Shown here one piece after another: positions 55,978 through 64,000 of a stretch of 64,000 nucleotides of DNA (position 1 is its first letter; each line of letters starts with the position of its first letter). The notes under the pieces were generated by a model. That model did not search any database and was not told the DNA's origin. It saw only the letters and a program-made list of their open reading frames with translations. The position numbers were made by a program, and so were the translations under genes. Source of the DNA: Corynebacterium suranareeae (GTDB lineage Bacteria; Actinomycetota; Actinomycetes; Mycobacteriales; Mycobacteriaceae); contig NZ_AP017369.1 in the NCBI RefSeq assembly GCF_002355155.1, forward strand, positions 2,666,001 through 2,730,000, written 5' to 3'.

Positions 55978-56571
55978 CTAGTTGCTGATTGGGCCTTCAG
56001 CCAAGGTAATCACGTGGTCTACTAGTCCGTAATCCTTAGCTTCCTGTGCGGTGAACCAGCGGTCACGGTCGGAATCCTTGGAGATCTGCTCGAAAGTCTG
56101 GCCGGTGTGCTCAGCGATAAGCTGTGCCATTTCACGCTTGGTTGCTGCGAACTGCTCAGCCTGAATTGCGATATCTGCTGCGGTACCACCAACACCTGCG
56201 GAAGGCTGGTGCATCATAATGCGTGCGTGTGGCAATGCGAATCGCTTGCCCTTGGTGCCACCGGAAAGCAGGAACTGGCCCATGGATGCTGCAAGTCCCA
56301 TGCCGTAGGTTGCAATATCGCATGGGGAGTACTTCATGGTGTCATAAATTGCCATGCCTGCGGTGACGGAGCCACCTGGGGAGTTGATGTATAGGGAGAT
56401 GTCCCTGGTTGGGTCCTCGGCGGACAGTAGCAGAATCTGAGCGCACAGCTTGTTTGCGATCTCATCGTCTACCTGGCTTCCCAGGAAAATGATGCGCTCA
56501 CTCAGGAGGCGATCAAAAACGTCATTTCCAAATCCAGGCCCGCCCTGGGCTGCCATACGAATATCGCTCAT
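55978..56571 (-). CDS. clpP1: ATP-dependent Clp protease proteolytic subunit 1
   Basis: 197-residue ClpP subunit: catalytic Ser in [13 protein letters not shown], His in [12 protein letters not shown], Asp in DSDRDRW. It forms a mixed ClpP1P2 tetradecamer in actinobacteria. ATG 56571 (MSDIRMAAQ...) is preferred over TTG 56583, which lies directly against AGGAG. A CGC-N5-GCG dyad about 100 bp upstream resembles the ClgR operator, in line with known ClgR activation of clpP1P2. Confidence 0.95.
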   Translation of the reverse strand: MSDIRMAAQGGPGFGNDVFDRLLSERIIFLGSQVDDEIANKLCAQILLLSAEDPTRDISLYINSPGGSVTAGMAIYDTMKYSPCDIATYGMGLAASMGQFLLSGGTKGKRFALPHARIMMHQPSAGVGGTAADIAIQAEQFAATKREMAQLIAEHTGQTFEQISKDSDRDRWFTAQEAKDYGLVDHVITLAEGPISN

Positions 56572-56667
56572 GAAAACAGTCAACTCCTACATTCTTAATT
56601 GTTGCGTATGTTCATTAGGTTCAATGTCACTAGACTACCCGCGTATTTCCGCGAAACCGCCTCTGTT

Positions 56668-56678
56668 CGCTATCAGCG
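56668..56678 (-). promoter_or_regulatory. Candidate ClgR operator upstream of clpP1P2
   Basis: CGC-TATCA-GCG fits the core of the ClgR consensus (CGCYNANRGCG) with one central mismatch. ClgR activation of clpP1P2 is established in C. glutamicum; the exact site here is inferred. Confidence 0.5.
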
Positions 56679-56705
56679 TTTTAACCGCCTTAAAACGCAA
56701 AAAAA

Positions 56706-56745
56706 TAACGCTTTTCGACGCGCCCCTGGGCGTCGAAAAGCGTTA
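56706..56745 (-). terminator. tig terminator
   Basis: A perfect 16-bp stem, TAACGCTTTTCGACGC with its complement, and an 8-base loop lies between tig and clpP1. T-tracts flank it on the minus strand (TTATTTTTTTGCG) and the plus strand. Confidence 0.9.
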
Positions 56746-56759
56746 CTTCTTTTTTATTT

Positions 56760-58115
56760 CTAGGACTCAGACTCGGTCTCAGCCTCAGCTACTTCTTCTT
56801 CACCGAAGTACTGCTTAGGGTCAATCTCGTTGCCCTCGGAATCCTTAACGTTTACGCGGCAGATTGCCTGTGCAAGAGCCTTGCCGCGGCGAACGTCTGC
56901 GAACAGGTTAGCGATCTGGCCGGACTGCTGCAGCTGACCGATGAACTGGTTAGGGTCCATTCCGTAAGACTGTGCGGTGAACAGGATGTGGTCGGTGAGC
57001 TCCTGCTGGGAAACCTCAGGCTCCTCAACCTCTGCGAGAGTATCGAGGAACAGCTGGGTGCGAACAGCCTTCTCAGCATCTTCGACGTTCTTTTGATCGA
57101 ACTCTTCACGAGTGGTGCCCTGAGCCTCAAGGAGGGAGTTCAGTGCAGCGTCGTCGTGTGCAAGCTCACCTAGGAGCTGGTGCAGCTGGGAGTGAGCCTG
57201 CTCATCAACGATGGACTGTGGCAGTGCGAAATCAGCTTCGCCCAGTGCAGCTGCAAGAACCTCGTCACGGATTGCGGCAGCCTGCTCGTTCTTCTGCTTA
57301 GCTTCAACATCAGAAACGGTGGACTCACGGAGCTCTTCGATGGTGTCGAACTCAGAAGCCAGCTGTGCGAACTCGTCATCTAGCTCAGGAAGCTCACGCT
57401 GCTTGGTAGCGGTGATCTCAACGCTGATCTGTGCTTCCTTGCCCTTGTACTCACCGTTTGCCAGCTCGGAGGTGAACTCTACGGTTTCATCCTTCTTAGC
57501 GCCGGTCAGTGCCTTGTCCAGGCCATCGATCAGATCGTCAGATCCGATTTCGTAGGACAGACCTTCGGTGGTTGCCTCTTCAATCTTCTCACCGTCAATG
57601 CTTGCGGTGATGTTGATGGTGACGAACTCACCCTTCTTCAGCTTGTGGTTGTGATCCTTCAAGGTGGAGAAACGAGTGCGCAGGGTCTCAAGCTCTGCGT
57701 CGACTGCTTCATCGTCAGCCTTGATAGCTGGAACCTCAACAGAGATCTCTTCGAACTTAGGAAGATCGAACTCTGGGCGAACGTCAACCTCAGCAACGAA
57801 CTCAACGAGCTCGCCATCTTCAATCTTGGTGACCTCAACGTTAGGCTGACCAATTGCCTTGATGCCCTCAGACTCAATAGCCTGTGCGTAGCGGTTAGGA
57901 AGCATGTCGTTGACAACCTGCTCCAAAACTGGGCCGCGACCAAAGCGGGCGTCAATAAGCTGACGTGGAGCCTTGCCCTTACGGAAACCAGGAATCTGGA
58001 CTTGCTGCGCTAGAGCGGCGTAGGCCTGGTCGATCTCTGGCTTCAGTTCAGAAAATGGAACCTCAACGGTGATCTTTGAACGGGTGTCGCTCAGCTTCTC
58101 GACGGAACTCTTCAC
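56760..58115 (-). CDS. tig: Trigger factor
   Basis: Ribosome-associated chaperone and peptidyl-prolyl isomerase of 451 residues. The N-terminal ribosome-binding domain has the signature [12 protein letters not shown] (near residue 44). The FKBP-type PPIase domain covers about 155-245, and the rest is the helical chaperone domain, with an acidic tail. GTG 58115 has AGGAG 8 bases upstream. A strong terminator follows, and the tRNA-Pro gene lies upstream on the same strand. Confidence 0.96.
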   Translation of the reverse strand: MKSSVEKLSDTRSKITVEVPFSELKPEIDQAYAALAQQVQIPGFRKGKAPRQLIDARFGRGPVLEQVVNDMLPNRYAQAIESEGIKAIGQPNVEVTKIEDGELVEFVAEVDVRPEFDLPKFEEISVEVPAIKADDEAVDAELETLRTRFSTLKDHNHKLKKGEFVTINITASIDGEKIEEATTEGLSYEIGSDDLIDGLDKALTGAKKDETVEFTSELANGEYKGKEAQISVEITATKQRELPELDDEFAQLASEFDTIEELRESTVSDVEAKQKNEQAAAIRDEVLAAALGEADFALPQSIVDEQAHSQLHQLLGELAHDDAALNSLLEAQGTTREEFDQKNVEDAEKAVRTQLFLDTLAEVEEPEVSQQELTDHILFTAQSYGMDPNQFIGQLQQSGQIANLFADVRRGKALAQAICRVNVKDSEGNEIDPKQYFGEEEVAEAETESES

Positions 58116-58178
58116 GAGTAAATCTCCTGGATGATCGGGAATCGGGAAAGGGAAAGTACTTATAGATACTACAAAAAC

Positions 58179-58231
58179 AAGCCCGGTTTCCGACGATTAT
58201 GCGATTTCTCGCGTCGTCCGAAACCGAGCTC
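58179..58231 (-). terminator. tRNA-Pro terminator
   Basis: A long imperfect stem with GGTTTCCGACGA on one arm and TCGTCCGAAACC on the other, followed on the minus strand by TTGTTTTTGT. It lies directly after tRNA-Pro. Confidence 0.8.
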
Positions 58232-58240
58232 GTCCTCAAG

Positions 58241-58314
58241 TCGGGGCGACAGGATTTGAACCTGCGACCCCCTGCTCCCAAAGCAGGTGCGCTACCAAAC
58301 TGCGCCACGCCCCG
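58241..58314 (-). tRNA. tRNA-Pro (anticodon TGG)
   Basis: 74-nt cloverleaf: acceptor stem CGGGGCG/CGCCCCG (7 bp), D-arm with AGTTTGGTAGC, anticodon loop TTTGGGA with TGG, T-loop GTTCAAATC. CCA is not encoded. Located upstream of tig. Confidence 0.95.
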
Positions 58315-59241
58315 TTATTCAATTTGACCCAATGAATACTAACACACTGTGTTGCCAGAACAAATTCAGTTAGAAACTAACTAGTTTCTGTTCTGAACTC
58401 CTGTGCGCTGTGCCCCTTGGTTCGATTAAGAACTTTACACACAACCATCTCAAAAGACGAAATCGTTCCCATAGCTGCAGGTAGATGCACATTTTTAAAG
58501 AACCGATGGGCTAACTTTAAGTGTTCAATTGCTTTCCAACGCCCCTAAATAAAGCTCCACAAAGCAAACAGCTCCACTTCTGACTCATAAGCGAATTTTT
58601 CGGCGCAGCCATAAACCAGACACACCGACTGGAGGCAGCAGCTACCTTTCCTGAAAGCTCACTACTCAATTTCGGCTAGCTATCCATCTCGCTGAGATTG
58701 TTGCAACAAGTATCAATACTGACTTTCACAGTCCATTACCGCTTTGTCTTCAACCTTCAGGATTCATTAGGGACACCAGCGGTTTACAACGATCCGGGTG
58801 AGGCAACCTCTCAAAACCGTCATATTCGACCAAATCCATAGGGATACCAACGGCCCTTGGTCTCAAGTGCAAGTTTGCTGACCCGGATACCGACACATCC
58901 GACCAAAACGTGGTCTGGCATAAGTGCTCTTGGTCTCTAGATGAAGTCAGCTGCAAAAACTGATCTTGAGTCTAGAAAAAGCGACCCTACAGATTCGTGT
59001 GTAAGGCCCTCATGATCACCACTTGATACAAACACTCATGCGGAATGTTCAACCGCTTAAACAGCCCATAAACGCCGTGGCTGAAAAATTCTGCAACGGC
59101 TGCCCGTCTCTAGGTTTTTGAAACTCCCCCACCCAATAACTGCGGACAATCACACCAATCAAGGAAGTTTTGACCCCCTCGGAAAAGAAAGAAAAAACTC
59201 ACTCAATCTTTTACAAGCGATTGAGTGAGTTTGTTAATTGG
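58315..59241. other. 927-bp intergenic region without a supported gene
   Basis: Lies between tRNA-Pro and tRNA-Gly. The only sizeable frame (58750-58956, minus) codes for 68 residues without a recognisable motif or ribosome site, and stop codons are dense elsewhere. It may hold decayed coding sequence. The tRNA-Gly terminator lies at its right end (59195-59232). Confidence 0.55.
59195..59232 (-). terminator. tRNA-Gly terminator
   Basis: AAACTCACTCAATC pairs perfectly with GATTGAGTGAGTTT, followed on the minus strand by TTTCTTTC. It lies 9 bp after tRNA-Gly. Confidence 0.92.
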
Positions 59242-59313
<72 letters not shown>

Positions 59314-59755
59314 AGAGGTGAACTTTTCAAGAACTCTTGTTTGGTTCGAGGAAAAGCATAGCGCACATTGTTGATTATTGAAAAATCGGCAGGCCAGAAC
59401 GGAATTCTCAAAGGGTTTTCGAACACCACCCCTGGGTCCGACTCACCCTAAGTTTCAAAAGTCCCTGAAGCAATCCAAGTTATTAATACAAAGGTTAAAC
59501 CGCCAGCAAACCTATAAAAATCGGCCAATCGTCCACTTAACTGCAAGTTCCCCCGATGCCACCTGAGAATGCTGAGAAATGCTTAAGAGAATTTCATTAC
59601 AGCCACCCACAATGGCCTTCATAAATACATTATATTGACATTATATAGGGAGGTCACCAACCAGTTCTCCACATTGTGGTGGAAATTTAGTTAGCCCATG
59701 AAAACCTTAGAATAGTTTCGACAAGTTGCACTTCTTTGAAGTACTCTAGCTAACC
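59314..59755. other. 442-bp intergenic region, AT-rich repeat, no gene
   Basis: Contains the direct repeat ACATTATAT twice, near 59622-59646 (spaced by TGAC), next to AGGGAGG; this could be a promoter or operator. A 62-residue frame at 59378-59566 has no coding features. Confidence 0.45.
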
Positions 59756-60007
59756 ATGAAGCCAAAAATTATCGATGCGGATTCAGGCCGAGAGCTTTGG
59801 ACCGCAATTGAATGCGCAGCGTTTTCCGGTACTGCTCGCGGCACTTTCACCAGCTATGCAGGCCGTGGTCGCGCACCTAAGCCGATTGCAAAACTCCATG
59901 GACTTACTCTGTGGGATTCTCAAACCATCATTGAATGGGTAGATGATCGCGCAGCAGGTAACAAGGGGCTAATCAGCACTGAGAAAGACGCTGAAGCTTC
60001 CCAGTAA
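59756..60007 (+). CDS. Small helix-turn-helix (excisionase-like) protein
   Basis: 83 residues. WTAIECAAFSGTARGTFTSYAGRGRAPKPI followed by LTLWDSQTIIEWVDDR looks like the compact MerR/excisionase-type winged helix used by AlpA-like regulators. No integrase or prophage gene is nearby, so a small transcription factor role is more likely than an excisionase role. ATG 59756 lacks a clear ribosome site. A perfect hairpin follows the gene. Confidence 0.65.
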   Translation: MKPKIIDADSGRELWTAIECAAFSGTARGTFTSYAGRGRAPKPIAKLHGLTLWDSQTIIEWVDDRAAGNKGLISTEKDAEASQ

Positions 60008-60031
60008 GCAATTGTTGTTTGCACGAACTTA

Positions 60032-60063
60032 AAAGCCACGAAAGCACATGCTTTCGTGGCTTT
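60032..60063 (+). terminator. Terminator after small HTH gene
   Basis: A 15-bp perfect stem, AAAGCCACGAAAGCA with its complement, around a 2-base loop. The right arm ends in TTT. Confidence 0.8.
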
Positions 60064-60141
60064 AGTCATATCTCAAAGTTGTCCTTGCTATTAGGGAACT
60101 TTCATCAACAGTGATCCGTTATTTCAGTAGTCAAGGAGAAC

Positions 60142-60192
60142 ATGGTGGTTAAGGGTTTACCCCTAACCCATCCGATTATTTTAGTGAGTTGA
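60142..60192 (+). CDS. 16-residue leader ORF coupled to the next gene
   Basis: ATG 60142 has a strong ribosome site (AAGGAG) and reads MVVKGLPLTHPIILVS, ending in TGA at 60190-60192. That stop overlaps the TTG start of the following gene (TTGA). The downstream gene has no good ribosome site of its own, so translational coupling or leader control is plausible. Evidence is start context only. Confidence 0.5.
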   Translation: MVVKGLPLTHPIILVS

Positions 60193-61028
60193 AGAATTCC
60201 GTGGAAGCACTACTTCTTATTGCAATTGTCATTGGTGGTGGCGTTTTTGTTGCCTCAAAGATGGGATCCAATAACAGCAAGAAGCAGGAGGAGGCCAAGT
60301 TTGCAGACGCTCAGGCTGATGCGCGTCGTTGGATTGAGCGGCTGGGCTCTCAGGTTTTAACAATCGCAGGTAATGATGCAGCCTCAACCCAGGCAATTGC
60401 TGATGCTTCCGAGCGTTATACTGCTGCGTCGTCGCAGATTTCTTCAGCCACTACCCCACGTCAAGCAGAGTTGGCTCGTGAGTCAGCGCTTGAAGGCTTG
60501 CACTATATGAACGCTGCTCGTGAAATCATGGGCATGACTGCAGGTCCAGAGCTTCCTCCGCTTGAAGGCCAACGCAATGCTGGTCGAGTTACGGAAAAGC
60601 GCACCATTGAGCAAGAAGGTCGCCAGATTACTGCTTCGCCGGTTGCTACAGATGAGACTCCGAACTACTACCCTGGCGGTAATGTTGCTGGTCGCCCAGT
60701 TCCTGCTGGTTGGTACTCCGAGCCTTGGTGGGCAAGCGCCCTTCGTTCCGGTTTGTGGACTGCGGGTTCAGTGATGATGTTCTCTGCACTGTTTAGCGGA
60801 ATGTCAGGCGTTGGTTACTCCGCTGCTGCTTTTGAAAATGGCTACGGCGAAGGCTATGAAGATGGTCTTGCAGCCGCAGGTGAAGGTGGCGACATGGGAG
60901 ACGCTGGCGGAGATATGGGCGATGCCGGAGCCGACATGGGTGACGCTGGTGGCGATGGCGGAGGATTCTTTGATGGTTTCTTCGGTGGCGACGGCGGAGA
61001 TGGCGGCGGATTCGATTTCGACTTCTAA
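60189..61028 (+). CDS. Membrane-anchored Gly/Asp-rich protein, unknown
   Basis: 279 residues, not recognised. An N-terminal membrane anchor (LLLIAIVIGGGVFVASKMG), a helical region rich in Ala and Gln (about 30-115), a linker with Pro and Tyr, a second hydrophobic segment near 190-210, then a strongly acidic glycine-rich tail with GDMGDAG repeated three times (a variant copy GDGG follows) and FFDGFFGGDGGDGGG at the end. The tail resembles low-complexity tails of envelope proteins. TTG 60189 is the listed start; GTG 60201 is an alternative. It is coupled to a short leader ORF and ends at a strong terminator. Confidence 0.75.
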   Translation: MKNSVEALLLIAIVIGGGVFVASKMGSNNSKKQEEAKFADAQADARRWIERLGSQVLTIAGNDAASTQAIADASERYTAASSQISSATTPRQAELARESALEGLHYMNAAREIMGMTAGPELPPLEGQRNAGRVTEKRTIEQEGRQITASPVATDETPNYYPGGNVAGRPVPAGWYSEPWWASALRSGLWTAGSVMMFSALFSGMSGVGYSAAAFENGYGEGYEDGLAAAGEGGDMGDAGGDMGDAGADMGDAGGDGGGFFDGFFGGDGGDGGGFDFDF

Positions 61029-61049
61029 CCCGAACAGCTAAATAAATAC

Positions 61050-61096
61050 AAGTGGGCGGTGAGTCATTCTGTATAAGAAAGACTCACCGCCCACTT
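61050..61096. terminator. Bidirectional terminator before rpiB end
   Basis: A perfect 16-bp stem, AAGTGGGCGGTGAGTC (61050-61065) with its complement (61081-61096), lies between convergent stop codons. Confidence 0.85.
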
Positions 61097-61106
61097 GCTG
61101 CTTTAA

Positions 61107-61580
61107 CTATTCGTTTGGAACTACTGGCGCAATTCCCGTGCGCTCGTAATCTGCAAGAATGTCAATGCGACGCTGGTGGCGTTCCGCGTTGCTCCATTCT
61201 TGCTCGAGGAAAGCATCAACAATTTCGAGTGCTTCTTCAGTGGAATGCATACGTCCACCGATACCAATGAGGTTTGCATTGTTGTGTTCACGGGCAAGAC
61301 GTGCGGTTTCAACGGACCAAGCAAGTGCACAGCGGGCACCCTTGACCTTGTTTGCCGCAATTTGCTCACCGTTTCCGGAGCCACCCAATACGATGCCAAG
61401 TGATCCGGGGTCGTTTACTGTACGGCTTGCTGCTTCAATGCAGAAAGCTGGGTAGTCATCTTCAGCATCATAGGTGTGGGCTCCGCAGTCGATCACCTCA
61501 TGGCCATGGGCCTTAAGGTGTTCTGCGATTGCATTTTTAGTTTCGAAACCAGCGTGGTCTGCTCCAAGGTATACGCGCAT
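61107..61580 (-). CDS. rpiB: Ribose-5-phosphate isomerase B
   Basis: Interconverts ribose 5-phosphate and ribulose 5-phosphate in the pentose phosphate pathway. The 157-residue protein starts MRVYLGADHAGFETK and has the LacAB/RpiB motif GIVLGGSGNGEQIAANKVKG, in which Ser replaces the catalytic Cys position as in actinobacterial RpiB. ATG 61580 is chosen over an upstream frame to 61637, which adds 19 unrelated residues. Length is normal for the actinobacterial form. Confidence 0.94.
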   Translation of the reverse strand: MRVYLGADHAGFETKNAIAEHLKAHGHEVIDCGAHTYDAEDDYPAFCIEAASRTVNDPGSLGIVLGGSGNGEQIAANKVKGARCALAWSVETARLAREHNNANLIGIGGRMHSTEEALEIVDAFLEQEWSNAERHQRRIDILADYERTGIAPVVPNE

Positions 61581-61679
61581 GATGGTTAGTTTACTGTAGG
61601 TATTTTCCATCAGGCGTATACCCGAGCTTTTCCCCAATTCAGGGGGAAGCGCTCACGGAAGCAATTCCTGTATTACCGC

Positions 61680-62291
61680 CTAGTTAAACTCAGGACTTTC
61701 TGTGCGAGACCGCTTGATTTCAAAGAAGTGGGGGTAGCTTGCCAACTTGAAGGAGGCGTCGAAAAGCTCTCCTGCTTCCTCGCCGCGTGGGATGCGGGTG
61801 AGTACTGGGCCGAAGAATGCGGTGTCGCCGAGCTTGACCACTGGGGTGCCAACCTCATCGCCTACTTCATCCATTGCAGTCTGGTGGAAGGCACGAAGTG
61901 CGTCATCCCACTTAGTGGAGTCTGCTACTTCAAGAAGTGGAGCATCAAGTCCAACTTCTTCTAATGCCTCAGCGATGATCTCGTTGTATGAACCATCCGT
62001 GGCGCCACGGCCATCATTGTGGATACGGGTACCCATCGCGGTGTAAAGATCGCCCAACTTATCAGCGTGATCGGTCGCAACAGCTGCGAATACACGCGCT
62101 GGTCCCCACGCAGACTTCATGCGCTCCAGGTAGTCCGCTGGAAGATCGCGTCCATCATTGAGTACGGAAAGGCTCATTGGAACCCACTGGACTTCAATAT
62201 CACGAACCTTTTCGACTTCCTTGATCCAGCGAGAAGTAATCCAACAGAAAGGGCAGGTGGTATCAAACCAGAAAGTTACTTTGTCAGCCAT
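61680..62291 (-). CDS. DsbA-like thioredoxin-fold protein (mycothiol-related)
   Basis: 203-residue DsbA-family protein. It starts MADKVTFWFDTTCPFCWITSRW with a CPFC active site near residue 13-16, followed by a helical insert and a C-terminal thioredoxin part with VGTPVVKLGDTAFFGPVL (cis-Pro region). It resembles Rv2466c of Mycobacterium, a mycothiol-dependent reductase with a CPWC motif. No signal peptide is visible, so it is cytoplasmic. ATG 62291 has AGAGGAAAA upstream; a longer frame to 62324 is not needed. It is divergent from pepN. Confidence 0.82.
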   Translation of the reverse strand: MADKVTFWFDTTCPFCWITSRWIKEVEKVRDIEVQWVPMSLSVLNDGRDLPADYLERMKSAWGPARVFAAVATDHADKLGDLYTAMGTRIHNDGRGATDGSYNEIIAEALEEVGLDAPLLEVADSTKWDDALRAFHQTAMDEVGDEVGTPVVKLGDTAFFGPVLTRIPRGEEAGELFDASFKLASYPHFFEIKRSRTESPEFN

Positions 62292-62405
62292 GTGTTTTCC
62301 TCTTTTCTTTAAAGTTTCTAGCAATCCACACTAGGCGCGAACTATCGTGGTGTCATCGCGCACCTTCCAAGGGTAGCGCCCCCTCAATTTTCAAGGAGCT
62401 TTAAA

Positions 62406-64000
62406 TTGACATCCATTAATCTCACCCGGCAAGAAGCTCAGGATCGTTCGAGGTTATTAAGTGTAGAAAACTATGACATTGCACTTGATCTCAACAACGG
62501 CGATGAGTTTTTTAGTTCCTCCACGGTTGTCAGCTTCACTGTGAGGGAGGCTGGAGATACTTTTATTGATCTTCGGGCGTCCAGTGTTGAGGAAGTCCGG
62601 CTGGATAATGTGTCTATCAAAAATGAGGCTCTTACACTGGGCAAGACTGGCTATGACGAGACCTATGGTATTGCTCTAAAGGGGTTGACTCCTGGCGAGC
62701 ACAAGCTGCGGGTCACGGCCACTATTCCTTATTCTCGCACTGGTGAAGGCCTGCACCGCATGGTGGATCCTGCGGATAATGAGGTGTATTTGTACACCCA
62801 GTTTGAAACGGCCGACGCTAAACGCATGTTTGCTTGCTTCGACCAGCCGGATCTCAAGGCCACCTATGATTTGAATATCAAGACTCCTAAGGGTTGGAAG
62901 ATTATTTCCAACTCAGAGCAGCAGGTTTCTACTCAGCATGCTGATTACGATACGCACGTGTCTCGTGTTGATTATCCACTGTCTACTTATTTGATTGCTG
63001 TGTGTGCGGGCCGCTACCACGAGGTACGTGATGTCTGGAACGGCACGTTGACTCATCATCCAGAGACTCCAGCAGGCCAGCCAACTGAGCTTTCTGTGCC
63101 ACTTGGTTTGTACTGCCGTCGCTCCTTGGCTAAAAATCTTGATGCGGAGCGCCTGTTCACTGAGACCAAGCAGGGCTTTGATTGGTATCACCGCAACTTT
63201 GGTGTGGCCTACCCGTTTGGCAAGTACGATCAGATTTTCGTCCCTGAATTTAACGCCGGCGCGATGGAAAACGCTGGTGCTGTGACTATTCGTGATGAAT
63301 ACGTCTTTGCCTCCAAGGCCACCCATTACCGCTATGAGCGTCGTGCAGAAACTATCCTCCACGAACTCGCACACATGTGGTTCGGCGATTTGGTCACGAT
63401 GCAGTGGTGGGATGACCTCTGGCTGAATGAATCCTTTGCCACCTGGTCAGCTGTGATTTCCCAGGCTGAGGAAACTGAATACGACAGCGCGTGGGTGACT
63501 TTTGCCAATGTGGAGAAATCCTGGGCTTACCAGCAGGATCAGCTGCCATCTACTCACCCGGTCTTTTCTGATGGCTACGATATTGAAACCGTCGATCAGA
63601 ACTTTGACGGCATCACGTATGCAAAGGGCGCGTCGGTGCTCAAGCAGCTGCAGGCCTATGTTGGGCGCGAGGAGTTTTTGGCTGGCGTGCGCAGGCACTT
63701 TGCCAATCATGCGTGGGGAAATGCCACCTTCGACGATCTGCTCGGCGCGCTTGAGCAGTCCTCCGGGCGCGATTTATCAGATTGGGCAAACCAGTGGCTG
63801 AAAACCACCGGCATCAACACCCTCGGCGCGGAATTCACCACTGACAACGGCAAGTACACGTCGTTCGCAGTCACCCAGACCGGCGCCGAGCCGGGCGCAG
63901 GTGAGCTGCGAACCCACCGCATCGCGGTGGGGCTTTATAAGCTTATCGACGGATCCCTCGACCGCTACGCACGAGTAGAACTTGACTGCAGTGGCGCGTC
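62406..64000 (+). CDS. pepN: Aminopeptidase N, 3' end cut by window edge
   Basis: Zinc metallopeptidase of the M1 family that removes N-terminal residues from peptides. The frame is open from TTG 62406 (preceded by AAGGAG at 8 bases) to the window end, about 531 residues; the C-terminal helical domain is missing. Key motifs: NAGAMENAG (substrate amino-group recognition) and HELAHMWFGDLVT, with the zinc ligands and the Glu of LNESFATW downstream. It is divergent from the DsbA-like gene across about 114 bp. Confidence 0.95.
   Translation, partial: MTSINLTRQEAQDRSRLLSVENYDIALDLNNGDEFFSSSTVVSFTVREAGDTFIDLRASSVEEVRLDNVSIKNEALTLGKTGYDETYGIALKGLTPGEHKLRVTATIPYSRTGEGLHRMVDPADNEVYLYTQFETADAKRMFACFDQPDLKATYDLNIKTPKGWKIISNSEQQVSTQHADYDTHVSRVDYPLSTYLIAVCAGRYHEVRDVWNGTLTHHPETPAGQPTELSVPLGLYCRRSLAKNLDAERLFTETKQGFDWYHRNFGVAYPFGKYDQIFVPEFNAGAMENAGAVTIRDEYVFASKATHYRYERRAETILHELAHMWFGDLVTMQWWDDLWLNESFATWSAVISQAEETEYDSAWVTFANVEKSWAYQQDQLPSTHPVFSDGYDIETVDQNFDGITYAKGASVLKQLQAYVGREEFLAGVRRHFANHAWGNATFDDLLGALEQSSGRDLSDWANQWLKTTGINTLGAEFTTDNGKYTSFAVTQTGAEPGAGELRTHRIAVGLYKLIDGSLDRYARVELDCSGA

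Noticed and set aside
57211..57555. Long open frame antisense to tig
   Set aside because: Low-complexity Ser-rich shadow of the trigger factor gene in the opposite strand.
58750..58956. 68-residue frame on the minus strand between the tRNA genes
   Set aside because: No ribosome site, motif or gene context; more likely chance or decayed sequence.
59756..60007. Excisionase-like 83-residue protein as a prophage marker
   Set aside because: No integrase, repressor or phage structural gene in the surroundings.

Overview
The window looks like the chromosome of Corynebacterium glutamicum or a very close relative. Evidence is the order valS, mdh, vanABK, clpX, pca, cat, ben, clpP2-clpP1, tig, rpiB, pepN, a mycothiol-type DsbA-like protein, frequent GTG/TTG starts, and a PadR-type VanR with its known operator sequence. 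Species and gene-order comparisons come from memory, not from a search.

Layout. 1-8.1 kb: housekeeping genes (valS end, peptide-binding lipoprotein, Hsp70-like ATPase, LOG protein, malate dehydrogenase, TetR regulator). 8.1-12.3 kb: vanillate module (vanR, divergent vanABK). 12.3-15.7 kb: AEC-family carrier, clpX, SGNH hydrolase. 15.7-24.8 kb: protocatechuate branch of the beta-ketoadipate pathway (pcaIJ, pcaRFDO, pcaHGBC). 25-26.2 kb: HNH protein. 26.4-39.1 kb: catechol branch (catABC) and divergent benzoate genes (benABCD, benR, benK, benE). 39.1-55.3 kb: accessory block between benE and clpP2, where as I recall the type strain has clpP2 next to benE. 55.3-64 kb: clpP2-clpP1, tig, tRNA-Pro, tRNA-Gly, small unknown genes, rpiB, a DsbA-like protein and the start of pepN.

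The accessory block is the highlight. Its gene set matches the indole-3-acetic acid (auxin) catabolic iac system: flavin monooxygenase (IacA), small IacB-like protein, Rieske oxygenase subunits (IacC, IacD), SDR (IacE), oxygenase reductase (IacF), amidase (IacH), flavin reductase (IacG) and SnoaL-like protein (IacI). An MFS carrier and a DctPQM TRAP transporter accompany it. Regulation seems to be by a soluble double-PAS histidine kinase and a FixJ-type response regulator flanking iacABCDEF, rather than the MarR-type IacR known from Pseudomonas. The reported end product of the iac route is catechol, which CatA, encoded 11 kb away, would open. The window therefore holds a nearly continuous route from auxin, benzoate and vanillate through catechol or protocatechuate to succinyl-CoA and acetyl-CoA.

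Two reductases carry C-terminal domains that look borrowed from transcription factors: BenC has an FCD-like (GntR-type) domain and the IacG-like protein has an IclR effector-like domain. Other points are a duplicated candidate PcaR operator, a dyad shared by the benA, benK and TRAP promoters, a strand-biased 10-mer, and a short leader ORF coupled to a Gly/Asp-rich membrane protein. I saw no rRNA, CRISPR array, insertion sequence or integrase.
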